Below, piece after piece: positions 33,549-41,276 of a stretch of 64,000 nt of DNA. The DNA is from Hymenobacter sp. 15J16-1T3B. GTDB lineage: Bacteria; Bacteroidota; Bacteroidia; Cytophagales; Hymenobacteraceae. How positions within the stretch are numbered: position 1 is the stretch's first letter; each line of letters starts with the position of its first letter. A program made the position numbers and the translations under genes. The notes under the pieces were generated by a model. It did not search any database. It saw only the letters and a program-made list of their open reading frames with translations, and was not told the origin of the DNA. Location of the stretch: the NCBI RefSeq assembly GCF_020711235.1, contig NZ_JAJFAV010000011.1, forward strand, positions 62,001-126,000. Reading direction: 5' to 3'.

Positions 33549-36056
33549 TTAGAGGTGGCGCCGGTGGGCGGCGTAGCGCACCAGCAGGGTGGCAAACACC
33601 ATCACGCTCAGGGAGCTGATGGGCATCAGAATGGCAGACACGATGGGCGTGAACTTGCCTTGCACCGCGAGGCCCAGGCCGAGGCCGTTGTAGACGAAGG
33701 AGAGGACGAAGGTGGCCAGCACCACCTGCAGGCAGTCGCGGGTGAAGGCCAGGAAGGTGCTCAGCCGCCCGAAGCTGCCGGCGTCGAGGATGGCGTCGCA
33801 GGCGGGCGAGAAGTTGGTGAGCGTGTCGGTGAGGGCCACGCCGGCGTCGGCCTGTTGCAGGGCGCCGGCGTCGTTGAGCCCGTCGCCGACCATGATGACC
33901 GTTTCGCCGCGCTGCTTCAGTTCGGCCACGTAGTCGAGCTTCTGCTGGGGCGTCTGGCGGAAGCGCAACTCGGCCGCGGGGCCGAACAGCTGGCGCAGGC
34001 GGTCCTGTTCGGTGTCGTTGTCGCCCGAGAGTACGGCCAGGCGGTAGCGGCGGCCGAGGTCGGCCAGCACCGGGCCCAACTGCTGACGGTACACGTTGCG
34101 GAACACGAAGCAGCCCTGCAGGTCGTCGGCCAGGCTCACGTACACGCGCGACTGCAGCTTGTCGGTCGTGGCGGACGCGGCCAGCGTGGCCTCGGGCGCC
34201 CCGGCCGATTGCGCGAGGTTTACCCCTTGGGCCGGTGCGAGGCTGGGGTCAGCACCCGCGGCCGAGGGCTCGGCCGTGTCTATGCCCACAAATGCGGCCG
34301 AGCCCACTTTCACCGTCACCCCGCCGACCACGCCGCGCAGGCCCTGGCCGGGCACTTCCACGAAATTGGCCACGGGCAGCGCAGCGCTGGGCAGCTGCTG
34401 GGCCAGGCGCTGGCTGAGCGGGTGGGTGCTCTGGGCCACCACGGCCGCCACGGCTTGCTGCTCCCGCTCGGTCAGCACGGGGCCGCAGTACTCCACGGCC
34501 GAGCGCTGCACGTCGGTGAGCGTGCCGGTTTTGTCGAACACAATGGTGGTGGCGCGGCCCAGCGTTTCGGCCACGCCCGAGTTTTTCAGGAAAAACTTGT
34601 GCCGGCCAAACACCGCCAGGGCGCTGCCCAGGGCAAAGGGCGTGGCCAGCGAGAGGGCGCAGGGGCAGGCAATGACGAGCACCGAGGTGAAGGCCCGCCA
34701 CATCATCTGCTCATCGCGCGGGTACCAGTACAGGATGGCGCCGGCCGCAATCAGCAGGGTAGCAGCCACGAAGTAGCGGCCCACGCGGTTGGCGTAGGTT
34801 TCCAGGGTTTGGGCGTCGGCTTTCTGAAACGCGGGGTTGTTCCAGAGCTGGGTGAGGTAGCCCTGCGACACCTCGCGCACCACCTCCAGCTCCACCGCCT
34901 CGCCCACCTGCCGGCCGCCGGCGTACACCACTTCGCCCGCCACCTTGGCCACCGGCACGCTCTCGCCCGTCACAAAGGAGTAGTCGATCTGCCCGGCGCC
35001 GCGCATGAGCATGGCGTCGGCCGGAATGACTTCCTGGTTGCGCACGCGGATGCGCTGGCCCACCTGCAGGTCTTTTACCGACACCGACTTCTCCCCTTCC
35101 GCCGTGAGCAAGGTCACGGCCACCGGGAAGTAAGAGGTGAAGTCGCGGTCGAAGCGCAGCGCGTCGTAGGTGCGCTGCTGCACCCACTTGCCGATGAGCA
35201 TGAAAAACACCAGGCCCGTAAACGAGTCGAAGTAGCCCGCGCCGCTGTGGCTGAGCACCTCGTAGGTGCTCACGCTAAAGAGCGACGTCAGCCCCAGGCT
35301 GATGGGGAAGTCGAGGTTGATGGTGCGCTGGCGCAGCCCGGCCCAGGCCGAGCGGTAGAATCCCTGGGCGCCGTAAAGCAGCACCGGCAGGGCCAGCAGC
35401 AAGCTCAGGTAGCCGAAAAAGTGGCCGAACTTGGCGGCCAGCTCGTCGGTGAAGGAAAGGTAATCGGGGAAGGCCAGCAGCATCACGTTGCCAAAGCAGA
35501 AGCCGGCCAGGCCCAGTTGGTAGTAGATGCGGCGGTTGCCGTGGTTGGGCTGCGCGCCCAGCTCGGCCAGCGTAATCTGCGGCTCGTAGCCCAGCGCAGC
35601 CAGCAGCTTCACCACCTCCTTGAGCGAGGTGTCGGCGGGCCGGTAGCTCAGGCTGATTTCCTTGCGCAGGAAGTTGACCCGCGAGTCCGTCACGCCGGGG
35701 TTGAGCTGGTAGAGGCGCTCCAGCAAATAGATGCAGGAAGCGCAGTGCATCTGCGGCAGGTGCAGGGTGAGGCGGGCCAGCTCGGCGGAGCGGAAGCTCA
35801 GCAGCTGGGCCTGCACCGAGTCGGCGTCGAGGTAATCGAAGCGGCCGGGCAGCTCCACGGGCTGAATTTTCTGGCCGGGGTGCTCGTCCAGGGCGTAGTA
35901 CTGGCACAGGTTGCTGGCGTCGAGCAGCTCGTACACGGCCTTGCACCCCTGGCAGCAGAAGGCCTTGCCGCGGAGCCGGATGGGCTCGGCGGGGCAGTCG
36001 TCGCCGCAGTGGGCGCAGGCCGTGGCGGTATGGATTGGTTCGGCGGTGAGGTTCAC
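33549..36056 (-). CDS. ccoI: CcoI/FixI copper-exporting P1B-type ATPase
   Basis: This 835-residue ATPase has an N-terminal metal-binding region with CAHCGDDC and FCCQGCKAVYEL, a heavy-metal-associated domain with MHCASC, eight expected helices, the CPC motif in VIACPCALSLATP, phosphorylation motif DKTGTLT and MVGDGLNDAGAL. FixI-type pumps supply copper to the cbb3 centre. An Ala/Pro-rich insert (about ADPSLAPAQGVNLAQSAGAP, near 34190-34260) interrupts the nucleotide-binding region and is not typical. I prefer the GTG at 36056; the upstream frame begins with TTG and covers promoter elements. It is the first gene of the minus-strand cluster. Confidence 0.95.
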   Translation of the reverse strand: MNLTAEPIHTATACAHCGDDCPAEPIRLRGKAFCCQGCKAVYELLDASNLCQYYALDEHPGQKIQPVELPGRFDYLDADSVQAQLLSFRSAELARLTLHLPQMHCASCIYLLERLYQLNPGVTDSRVNFLRKEISLSYRPADTSLKEVVKLLAALGYEPQITLAELGAQPNHGNRRIYYQLGLAGFCFGNVMLLAFPDYLSFTDELAAKFGHFFGYLSLLLALPVLLYGAQGFYRSAWAGLRQRTINLDFPISLGLTSLFSVSTYEVLSHSGAGYFDSFTGLVFFMLIGKWVQQRTYDALRFDRDFTSYFPVAVTLLTAEGEKSVSVKDLQVGQRIRVRNQEVIPADAMLMRGAGQIDYSFVTGESVPVAKVAGEVVYAGGRQVGEAVELEVVREVSQGYLTQLWNNPAFQKADAQTLETYANRVGRYFVAATLLIAAGAILYWYPRDEQMMWRAFTSVLVIACPCALSLATPFALGSALAVFGRHKFFLKNSGVAETLGRATTIVFDKTGTLTDVQRSAVEYCGPVLTEREQQAVAAVVAQSTHPLSQRLAQQLPSAALPVANFVEVPGQGLRGVVGGVTVKVGSAAFVGIDTAEPSAAGADPSLAPAQGVNLAQSAGAPEATLAASATTDKLQSRVYVSLADDLQGCFVFRNVYRQQLGPVLADLGRRYRLAVLSGDNDTEQDRLRQLFGPAAELRFRQTPQQKLDYVAELKQRGETVIMVGDGLNDAGALQQADAGVALTDTLTNFSPACDAILDAGSFGRLSTFLAFTRDCLQVVLATFVLSFVYNGLGLGLAVQGKFTPIVSAILMPISSLSVMVFATLLVRYAAHRRHL

Positions 36057-36095
36057 GCGGGAAGGGCGCCCGACACGGGGCTTCTGGTGGCTGGG

Positions 36096-36138
36096 CAAAT
36101 TTCCCCCGCCCCCGCCCGCCAAAAGCTGACGAACGTCA
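36096..36138 (-). promoter_or_regulatory. CRP/FNR-type promoter of ccoI
   Basis: On the minus strand, TGACGTTCGTCA (36138-36127), then TTTTG (36124-36120), a 16 nt spacer and GAAATTTG (36103-36096) repeat the exact layout of the ccoNO promoter. The palindrome and flanks (36120-36141) match 32489-32510 at 21 of 22 bases. The predicted start codon lies about 40 nt further down. Confidence 0.7.
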
Positions 36139-36149
36139 GCCCGCCGAAC

Positions 36150-36161
36150 TGATCCTCGTCA
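36150..36161. promoter_or_regulatory. Second CRP/FNR-type site upstream of ccoI
   Basis: TGATCCTCGTCA (TGAT-N4-GTCA) lies 23 bp, about two helical turns, from the centre of the main ccoI palindrome. It lies toward the divergent membrane protein/haemoglobin operon, so it might serve either side. The rest of this 307 bp gap (36057-36363) holds no gene. Confidence 0.45.
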
Positions 36162-36363
36162 GCGCCCGCGCCCGCCCCTCGCCGGACTTTTGGGGTGTTG
36201 TTCCGGGGTTCGGTCGGCGCTGATGCCGGCCGTTTCTTTTCCCCTGTAGCCGCCCTTCGGCTTTAACCGGCGGATTGGAGCCGCTTCACGGCTCTCGCTT
36301 TCGTTGTTTTACAAGTGACACGACGGCTTTTGAAGTGCGCGTGCCACCTTGCCTTCCTTGCGT

Positions 36364-36861
36364 ATGCGTCCCCTGTCCCCTACCCTTGCCCTGCTGCTGG
36401 TGCTGGCCCTATTTCTGTGGGCGGGCATGATCTGCGGCATTTCTTTTCTGGAAGCGCCCCTGAAGTTTACCGCCCCGGGCATCACCGTGACCTTGGGCGT
36501 GGGCATCGGCCGCATTGTATTCCACGCGCTCAACAAGGTGGAGCTGGCCCTGAGCGTGGTGGCCCTGCTCTGCGCCGCCCGCCTGGGCGTGGCTTCGCGC
36601 ATCTGGACGACCCTGCTCGTCGCCGTGCTGATTCTGGCCGCCCAGACGCTATGGCTGCTGCCCGCGCTAGACGTGCGGGCCGTAGCTTTGCAGGCGGGCT
36701 CGCCCAACCCTCCCAACTCCCAGCATGTGACTTACGTGGTGCTGGAAGCCGGCAAGCTGCTTTGCCTGCTGACCACCGGCATGCTGGCCTTCCGCTGGAC
36801 GCTGCGCCAGACCCGCCGGCAAGAGTCGCACCGCTATGCCCGGCGGCACCAAGCGGCCTGA
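36364..36861 (+). CDS. Four-helix membrane protein of unknown function (DUF4149-like)
   Basis: The product has 165 residues with four hydrophobic segments: LALLLVLALFLWAGMICGIS, a central KVELALSVVALLCAARLG, TLLVAVLILAAQTLWLLP and VVLEAGKLLCLLTTGML. The first is followed by FLEAPLKFTAPGI, the repeated pattern of small membrane proteins sometimes labelled DUF4149. No catalytic motif is visible. It is divergent from ccoI and 46 nt upstream of a truncated haemoglobin, so a link to oxygen or haem biology is reasonable but unproven. The frame is open from 36349; the ATG at 36364 starts just before the first helix. Confidence 0.7.
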   Translation: MRPLSPTLALLLVLALFLWAGMICGISFLEAPLKFTAPGITVTLGVGIGRIVFHALNKVELALSVVALLCAARLGVASRIWTTLLVAVLILAAQTLWLLPALDVRAVALQAGSPNPPNSQHVTYVVLEAGKLLCLLTTGMLAFRWTLRQTRRQESHRYARRHQAA

Positions 36862-36907
36862 GCCGTTGTTGTCCCGCCGTATTCCCGCCCGCTCACTTTT
36901 CGCTGCC

Positions 36908-37306
36908 ATGTCCGCTGCCCCCGCTTCCCTGCCCGATATTCAAACCGAAGCCGACATACAGGCTCTCGTCGACTGGTTTTACGACAAGGTCAATCAGGAC
37001 GAACTGCTCGGTCCGGTTTTCAACGACGTGGCCGCCGTGCACTGGCCAGCACACCTGCCCACCATGTACGACTTCTGGAGCAGCATTCTATTGGGCACCG
37101 CCCGCTACAAGGGCCGTCCGTTCCCCAAGCACTTGGCCCTGCCGATTGAAAAACCGCATTTTCAGCGCTGGCTGCAGCTGTTTTACCAGACCGTAGCCGA
37201 AAACTTTGCGGGCCCTAAGGCCGAGGAAGCCAAGGTCAAGGCCCTGAACATTGCCACCATGTTTGAGTACCGCATGCGGCCCAAGTCGTCCTTGTCGCTG
37301 CTCTAA
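36908..37306 (+). CDS. Group III truncated haemoglobin
   Basis: This 132-residue globin has the features of the group III (TrHbP) family: DIQTEADIQALVDWFYDKV, DELLGPVFNDV, WPAHLPTMYDFWSSILLG and PIEKPHFQRWLQLFYQTV, in which the His of KPHF is the likely proximal ligand. It ends with YRMRPKSS. These small globins bind oxygen, nitric oxide or other ligands and are common beside micro-aerobic respiratory genes. I chose the ATG at 36908; the longer frame overlaps the preceding gene. A strong terminator follows. Confidence 0.9.
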   Translation: MSAAPASLPDIQTEADIQALVDWFYDKVNQDELLGPVFNDVAAVHWPAHLPTMYDFWSSILLGTARYKGRPFPKHLALPIEKPHFQRWLQLFYQTVAENFAGPKAEEAKVKALNIATMFEYRMRPKSSLSLL

Positions 37307-37327
37307 AAGGTCACCGCCGACCGGCCG

Positions 37328-37384
37328 TAAGCCGCCGGGTCCGGGCCAGCCGCTGCGCTGACCGGGCCCGGCGGCTTATCTTTT
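37328..37384 (+). terminator. Rho-independent terminator after the haemoglobin gene
   Basis: TAAGCCGCCGGG (37328-37339) pairs with CCCGGCGGCTTA (37367-37378), with further pairing inside, and is followed by TCTTTT. It starts 21 nt after the stop codon. Confidence 0.85.
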
Positions 37385-37517
37385 GCCCCGCGTTGCCACC
37401 CCGTCTCTCCCGCCGCTTCCTGGACTGAACCCGTACCTCCAGCCAACAGGCCTGACAAACGCGCTGTCCTTCCGTTAGAACTTTCGCCCTCTACAATCCT
37501 AAGCCTTTTGCCAACTT

Positions 37518-37534
37518 CCGGAAACGATACCGGT
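37518..37534. promoter_or_regulatory. Upstream LacI-family operator-like site (xyl operon)
   Basis: CCGGAAACGATACCGGT is an imperfect palindrome around a central CG. Its 14-base core (37519-37532) is the exact reverse complement of 37629-37642. The centres are 110 bp apart. Confidence 0.6.
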
Positions 37535-37626
37535 ATTATTTTCTACCTAACCGCGCAACACCAAAAACCGCATAATGACGCATAAAACGCACAAATCAGA
37601 CACAAAGCCCCATACCTACTCGCATT

Positions 37627-37644
37627 TTCGGTATCGTTTCCGAA
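37627..37644. promoter_or_regulatory. Promoter-proximal LacI-family operator-like site (xyl operon)
   Basis: TTCGGTATCGTTTCCGAA is an imperfect palindrome (7 of 9 positions symmetric) around a central CG. It lies 24 nt upstream of a TACCTTTC -7-like box (37669-37676), so a bound repressor would cover the -33 region of the GH43 promoter. Confidence 0.65.
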
Positions 37645-37668
37645 TAGCACTAATTCCAAATTTCCTCT

Positions 37669-37676
37669 TACCTTTC
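37669..37676 (+). promoter_or_regulatory. Putative -7 element of the xyl operon
   Basis: TACCTTTC differs from TAnnTTTG by the last base and lies 42 nt before the GH43 start codon. The surrounding 37480-37680 DNA is AT-rich compared with its neighbours. The rest of the 37385-37718 gap holds no gene besides the operator sites. Confidence 0.4.
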
Positions 37677-37718
37677 CGAGGCTTCGCTGCTGAGTACCTG
37701 CCCGCCCTTTCCCACCCA

Positions 37719-39407
37719 ATGCGCTTCGTTCCCCGGCTTCGTGCATTCGTTCTGGCCTCTGCCTGGCTGCCCCAGGCCGTCTGGCTGGTGCTACTGCTGA
37801 CGGCAGTTGGCGGCGGGCTGCCTAGAGCCGCGCAAGCCCAAAGCACCTTGTCGAAGGTGTGGGTGCCCGACCTGGGCAACGGCAGCTACAAAAACCCGAT
37901 ACTCTACGCCGACTACTCCGACCCCGACGCCATTCGCGTGGGCGAGGATTTTTACCTGACCTCGTCGAGCTTCAACGCGGTGCCGGGCCTGCAAATCCTG
38001 CACTCAAAGGACCTGGTCAACTGGTCGCTAATCGGGGCCGTGTTCAACGAGCAGCCGCCGCTGGCGCGCTACGCGGTGCCCCAGCACGGCAACGGCGTGT
38101 GGGCCCCGGCCCTGCGCTACCACAACAAGGAGTTCTACATCTACTACCCCGACCCGGACCTGGGCATTTTTGTCACCAAGGCCAAGAACCCCGCCGGGCC
38201 GTGGTCGGCGCCGGTGTGCCTGAAGCAGGCCAGCGGCTGGATTGACCCCTGCCCGCTTTGGGACGCGGACGGCAAGGCCTACCTCGTGCACGGCTTCGCC
38301 GGCTCGCGGGCGGGCATCAAAACCATTCTGGCCGTGTCGCCGATGAGCGCCGACGGCCTGAGCCTGACCGGCCCCGACGCGCTGGTATTCGACGGGCACC
38401 AAGGCCACCCCACGCTGGAAGGGCCGAAGTTTTATAAGCGCAACGGCTACTACTACATCTTCGCGCCGGCCGGCGGCGTGCCCACGGGCTGGCAACTGGT
38501 GCTGCGCGCCACGAACGTGTACGGCCCCTACGAGGAGCGTATCGTGATGGACCAGGGCAAGACCCCGATCAACGGCCCGCACCAGGGCGCCTGGGTGGAT
38601 ACCAACGCCGGCGAAGACTGGTTTCTGCACTTCCAGGACCAGGGCCCCTACGGCCGCGTAGTGCACCTGCAGCCCATGGTCTGGAAAAACGGCTGGCCCG
38701 TCATCGGCGAAGACCCCGACGGGGACGGCAAAGGCCAGCCGGTGCTGACCTACCGCAAGCCCAAAATCAAGGGCAAAGCCCAGCCGCTGGCCACCCCGCC
38801 GACGTCGGATGAATTCAGCTCGAACCAGCTGGGCCTGCAATGGCAGTGGCACGCCAACCCGCAGGACTACTGGGCTTTCTTGAACGGCCCGCAGGGCTAC
38901 TTGCGCCTCTATGCCATGCCGCTGGCCGAAGGCTACAAGAACCTCTGGCAGCAGCCCAACCTGCTGCTGCAGAAGCTGCCCGCTGACGTGTTTACCGCCA
39001 CTGCCAAGTTACGTTTCGACTCCCGCCTGGAAGGTGAAAAGCTGGGTCTGGTAATCATGGGCCTGGATTACGCCTACCTCAGTCTGACCAACCAAGGCGG
39101 CAAGTTGCAGCTCAGCCAGAGCGTGTGCAAGGACGCCGACAAGGGCTCGGCGGAAGCCACCACGGCCGCCGTGCCGCTCTCCGCCGACCAAGCCAAACAG
39201 CCCGTGTACCTGCGCGTGGCGGTGAAGCCCGGCGCCAAGTGTCAGTTCAGCTACAGCTTCGACGGGCAGGCCTTCCAACCGCTCGGGGCGGAGTTTCAGG
39301 CCCGGGAAGGCAAGTGGATCGGCGCCAAAGTGGGCCTGTTCTGCACCCGCCCCGGCAAGTTCAACGACAGCGGCAACGCCGACATCGACTGGTTTAGAAT
39401 CGAGTAA
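37719..39407 (+). CDS. GH43 glycoside hydrolase (beta-xylosidase / arabinofuranosidase type)
   Basis: This 562-residue secreted enzyme has a signal peptide (WLVLLLTAVGGGLPRAAQAQ), then a GH43 five-blade propeller. The catalytic base lies in YADYSDPDAIR, the pKa modulator in SGWIDPCPLWDADGKAYLVHG and the general acid in TLEGPKFYKRNGYYY. The C-terminal ~200 residues form a beta-sandwich (DEFSSNQLGLQWQWHANP onward) as in XynB-like enzymes. It cleaves beta-1,4-xylosides and/or alpha-L-arabinofuranosides; the xylose genes downstream favour xylosides. I chose the ATG at 37719 because the signal peptide starts there and the upstream frame covers operator and promoter sites. Confidence 0.93.
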   Translation: MRFVPRLRAFVLASAWLPQAVWLVLLLTAVGGGLPRAAQAQSTLSKVWVPDLGNGSYKNPILYADYSDPDAIRVGEDFYLTSSSFNAVPGLQILHSKDLVNWSLIGAVFNEQPPLARYAVPQHGNGVWAPALRYHNKEFYIYYPDPDLGIFVTKAKNPAGPWSAPVCLKQASGWIDPCPLWDADGKAYLVHGFAGSRAGIKTILAVSPMSADGLSLTGPDALVFDGHQGHPTLEGPKFYKRNGYYYIFAPAGGVPTGWQLVLRATNVYGPYEERIVMDQGKTPINGPHQGAWVDTNAGEDWFLHFQDQGPYGRVVHLQPMVWKNGWPVIGEDPDGDGKGQPVLTYRKPKIKGKAQPLATPPTSDEFSSNQLGLQWQWHANPQDYWAFLNGPQGYLRLYAMPLAEGYKNLWQQPNLLLQKLPADVFTATAKLRFDSRLEGEKLGLVIMGLDYAYLSLTNQGGKLQLSQSVCKDADKGSAEATTAAVPLSADQAKQPVYLRVAVKPGAKCQFSYSFDGQAFQPLGAEFQAREGKWIGAKVGLFCTRPGKFNDSGNADIDWFRIE

Positions 39408-39424
39408 TCAGCATACCCAAAGAA

Positions 39425-39554
39425 CGCCATGCCCAGCTTGTCGAGACATCTCGCCGGATACTAATTATTTCTCCGAGGATGAAAACGCTATCCAGCATCA
39501 ACCGGCGAGATTCTTCGATCCTCGCTTGATGCCTCGAACTCGCTCGGAATGACG
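39425..39554. repeat. Degenerate palindromic element (family A) between GH43 and xylB
   Basis: It starts CGCCATGCCCAGCTTGTCGAGACATCTCG (split: outer CGCCATGCCCAGC, inner GAGACATCTCG) and ends CTCGGAATGACG, with CCGGCGAGATTCTTCGA inside. It has several mismatches and an extra insertion compared with the other copies. Confidence 0.7.
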
Positions 39555-39577
39555 TTCTGCGCAAACTTCAAACGCCC

Positions 39578-41086
39578 ATGCTTCTCCTAGGAATTGACCT
39601 TGGCACCTCGTCGGTAAAGGTTTCGGTGGTCGACGCGGCCACGCAGCGCTGCTTGGCGTCGGTGAGCTACCCCGAGACGGAGCGCGAAATCCTCGCGCGC
39701 CAGCCGGGCTGGGCCGAGCAGCAGCCCCTGCAGTGGTGGCAGGATGCCAAGCAGGCCATCCTGCTGGCCCACGCCACCCAGCAGTACAACCCGCAGGACA
39801 TAGGCGCCATCGGCATTGCCTACCAGATGCACGGCTTGGTGCTGGTGGACGAGCACCACCACGTGCTGCGCGACGCCATCATCTGGTGCGACTCGCGGGC
39901 CGTGCCCTACGGCGAGGCGGCCTTTCAGGCCATCGGCCCGGAGCAGTGCCTGACGCACCTGCTGAACTCGCCCGGCAACTTCACCGCCGCCAAGCTGGCT
40001 TGGGTGAAGGAGCACGAGCCCGAAGTGTACCAGCGCATCCGCCAGGTGATGCTGCCCGGCGACTTCCTGGCCTTGCAGCTCACCGGTGAGGCTACTACCA
40101 GCGTGTCGGCTCTGTCGGAAGGCATATTCTGGGACTTCGCCCGGCACCAGCTCTCCGAGGACGTATTCCGCTTCTTCGGTTTCGACGAAGAGTTGATTCC
40201 GCCGGTGCAGCCGGTGTTTGCCGAGCACGGCCGCTTGCGCGCGTCGGTGGCCGAAGAGCTGGATTTGCCGGTGGGCATTCCCGTCACCTACAAAGCCGGC
40301 GACCAGCCCAACAACGCCCTGTCGCTGAACGTGCTGCGCCCTGGCGAAGTGGCGGCCACGGCGGGCACCTCCGGCGTGATTTACGCCGTGACCGACCAGC
40401 TCTTCGTCGACCACCTCTCGCGCGTCAACCCCTTCGCCCACGTCAACCACGCGGCCGAGCAGATGCGCCTGGGCGTGCTGCTGTGCATCAACGGGGCGGG
40501 CAGCATGAACCGCTGGGCGAAGCAGGCGGTGGGCCGCGAATTGAGCTACCCCGAACTCAACCAGCGCGCCGCCCAGGTGCCGGCCGGCGCCGAGGGCCTG
40601 CTGTGCCTGCCCTTCGGCAACGGCGTGGAGCGCATGCTGGCCAACGAGCCCGTGGGCGCCCACTTCCTGCACCTCGACTTGAACGTGCACACCAGCAGCC
40701 ACCTGCTGCGGGCGGCCCAGGAAGGCGTGGCCTTTGCTTTCCGCTACGGCTTGGATTTGATGCGCGAAAACGGCCTGCACCCCACGGTCGTCAAGGCCGG
40801 CAAGACCAATATGTTCCTCAGCGAGGTCTTCGCCCAGGCTTTCGTCAACGCCACCGGCCTCGCGGTGGAGCTGTACCAGACCGACGGCTCGGTGGGCGCG
40901 GCCCTGGGCGCGGGCATCGGGGCCGGCACCTTCGCTACGCCCGATGACGCGTTCCGCAACGTGCAGCGTCTGCAGCTCATTGAGCCGAACGCGGAGGCCC
41001 CGGTGTACGAGCAGACTTACCAGCGCTGGAAAGCCGAGCTGCTGGCCCGCCTCCCGCAGCCGGAAGCCGCCCTAGCCAAAAGCTAA
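39578..41086 (+). CDS. xylB: Xylulokinase
   Basis: This 502-residue FGGY-family kinase has LLGIDLGTSSVKVSVVDA (phosphate-binding), IAYQMHGLVLVD (the MHG substrate motif), IIWCDSRA, AGDQPNNAL with the catalytic Asp242, AATAGTSGVIYAV, and the C-terminal VGAALGAGIGAG. It phosphorylates D-xylulose to xylulose 5-phosphate for the pentose phosphate pathway. It sits between GH43 and xylose isomerase, which fixes the pathway. The length is normal and the ATG at 39578 begins directly at the first strand. Confidence 0.95.
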   Translation: MLLLGIDLGTSSVKVSVVDAATQRCLASVSYPETEREILARQPGWAEQQPLQWWQDAKQAILLAHATQQYNPQDIGAIGIAYQMHGLVLVDEHHHVLRDAIIWCDSRAVPYGEAAFQAIGPEQCLTHLLNSPGNFTAAKLAWVKEHEPEVYQRIRQVMLPGDFLALQLTGEATTSVSALSEGIFWDFARHQLSEDVFRFFGFDEELIPPVQPVFAEHGRLRASVAEELDLPVGIPVTYKAGDQPNNALSLNVLRPGEVAATAGTSGVIYAVTDQLFVDHLSRVNPFAHVNHAAEQMRLGVLLCINGAGSMNRWAKQAVGRELSYPELNQRAAQVPAGAEGLLCLPFGNGVERMLANEPVGAHFLHLDLNVHTSSHLLRAAQEGVAFAFRYGLDLMRENGLHPTVVKAGKTNMFLSEVFAQAFVNATGLAVELYQTDGSVGAALGAGIGAGTFATPDDAFRNVQRLQLIEPNAEAPVYEQTYQRWKAELLARLPQPEAALAKS

Positions 41087-41107
41087 GTCCTGTCGGGCCA
41101 CCCAACC

Positions 41108-41217
41108 CGTCCTGTCGAGCTTGTCGAGACATCTCGCGTGCTGACGTCCAAGAGTAAACAGCCAGCCAACAGGAAATTACTATCCGGCGAGATGTCTCGA
41201 CTTCGCTCGACATGACG
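41108..41217. repeat. Palindromic element (family A) between xylB and xylA
   Basis: It starts CGTCCTGTCGAGC and ends GCTCGACATGACG, with inner arms GAGACATCTCG and CGAGATGTCTCG and the family's ATTACTATCCGG segment. It starts 22 nt after the xylB stop. Confidence 0.87.
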
Positions 41218-41276
41218 GCCTGGTGACCTCAGTGCCTCTTCTTCCCCACGAACACAACACCCCAATCATACTTCCC

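Noticed and set aside
36364-37306. Idea that the haemoglobin operon is controlled by the same palindrome as ccoI
   Set aside because: The second site at 36150-36161 lies on that side, but no TTTTG-N16-GAnnTTTG layout follows toward the plus strand, so control of this operon is not supported by sequence.
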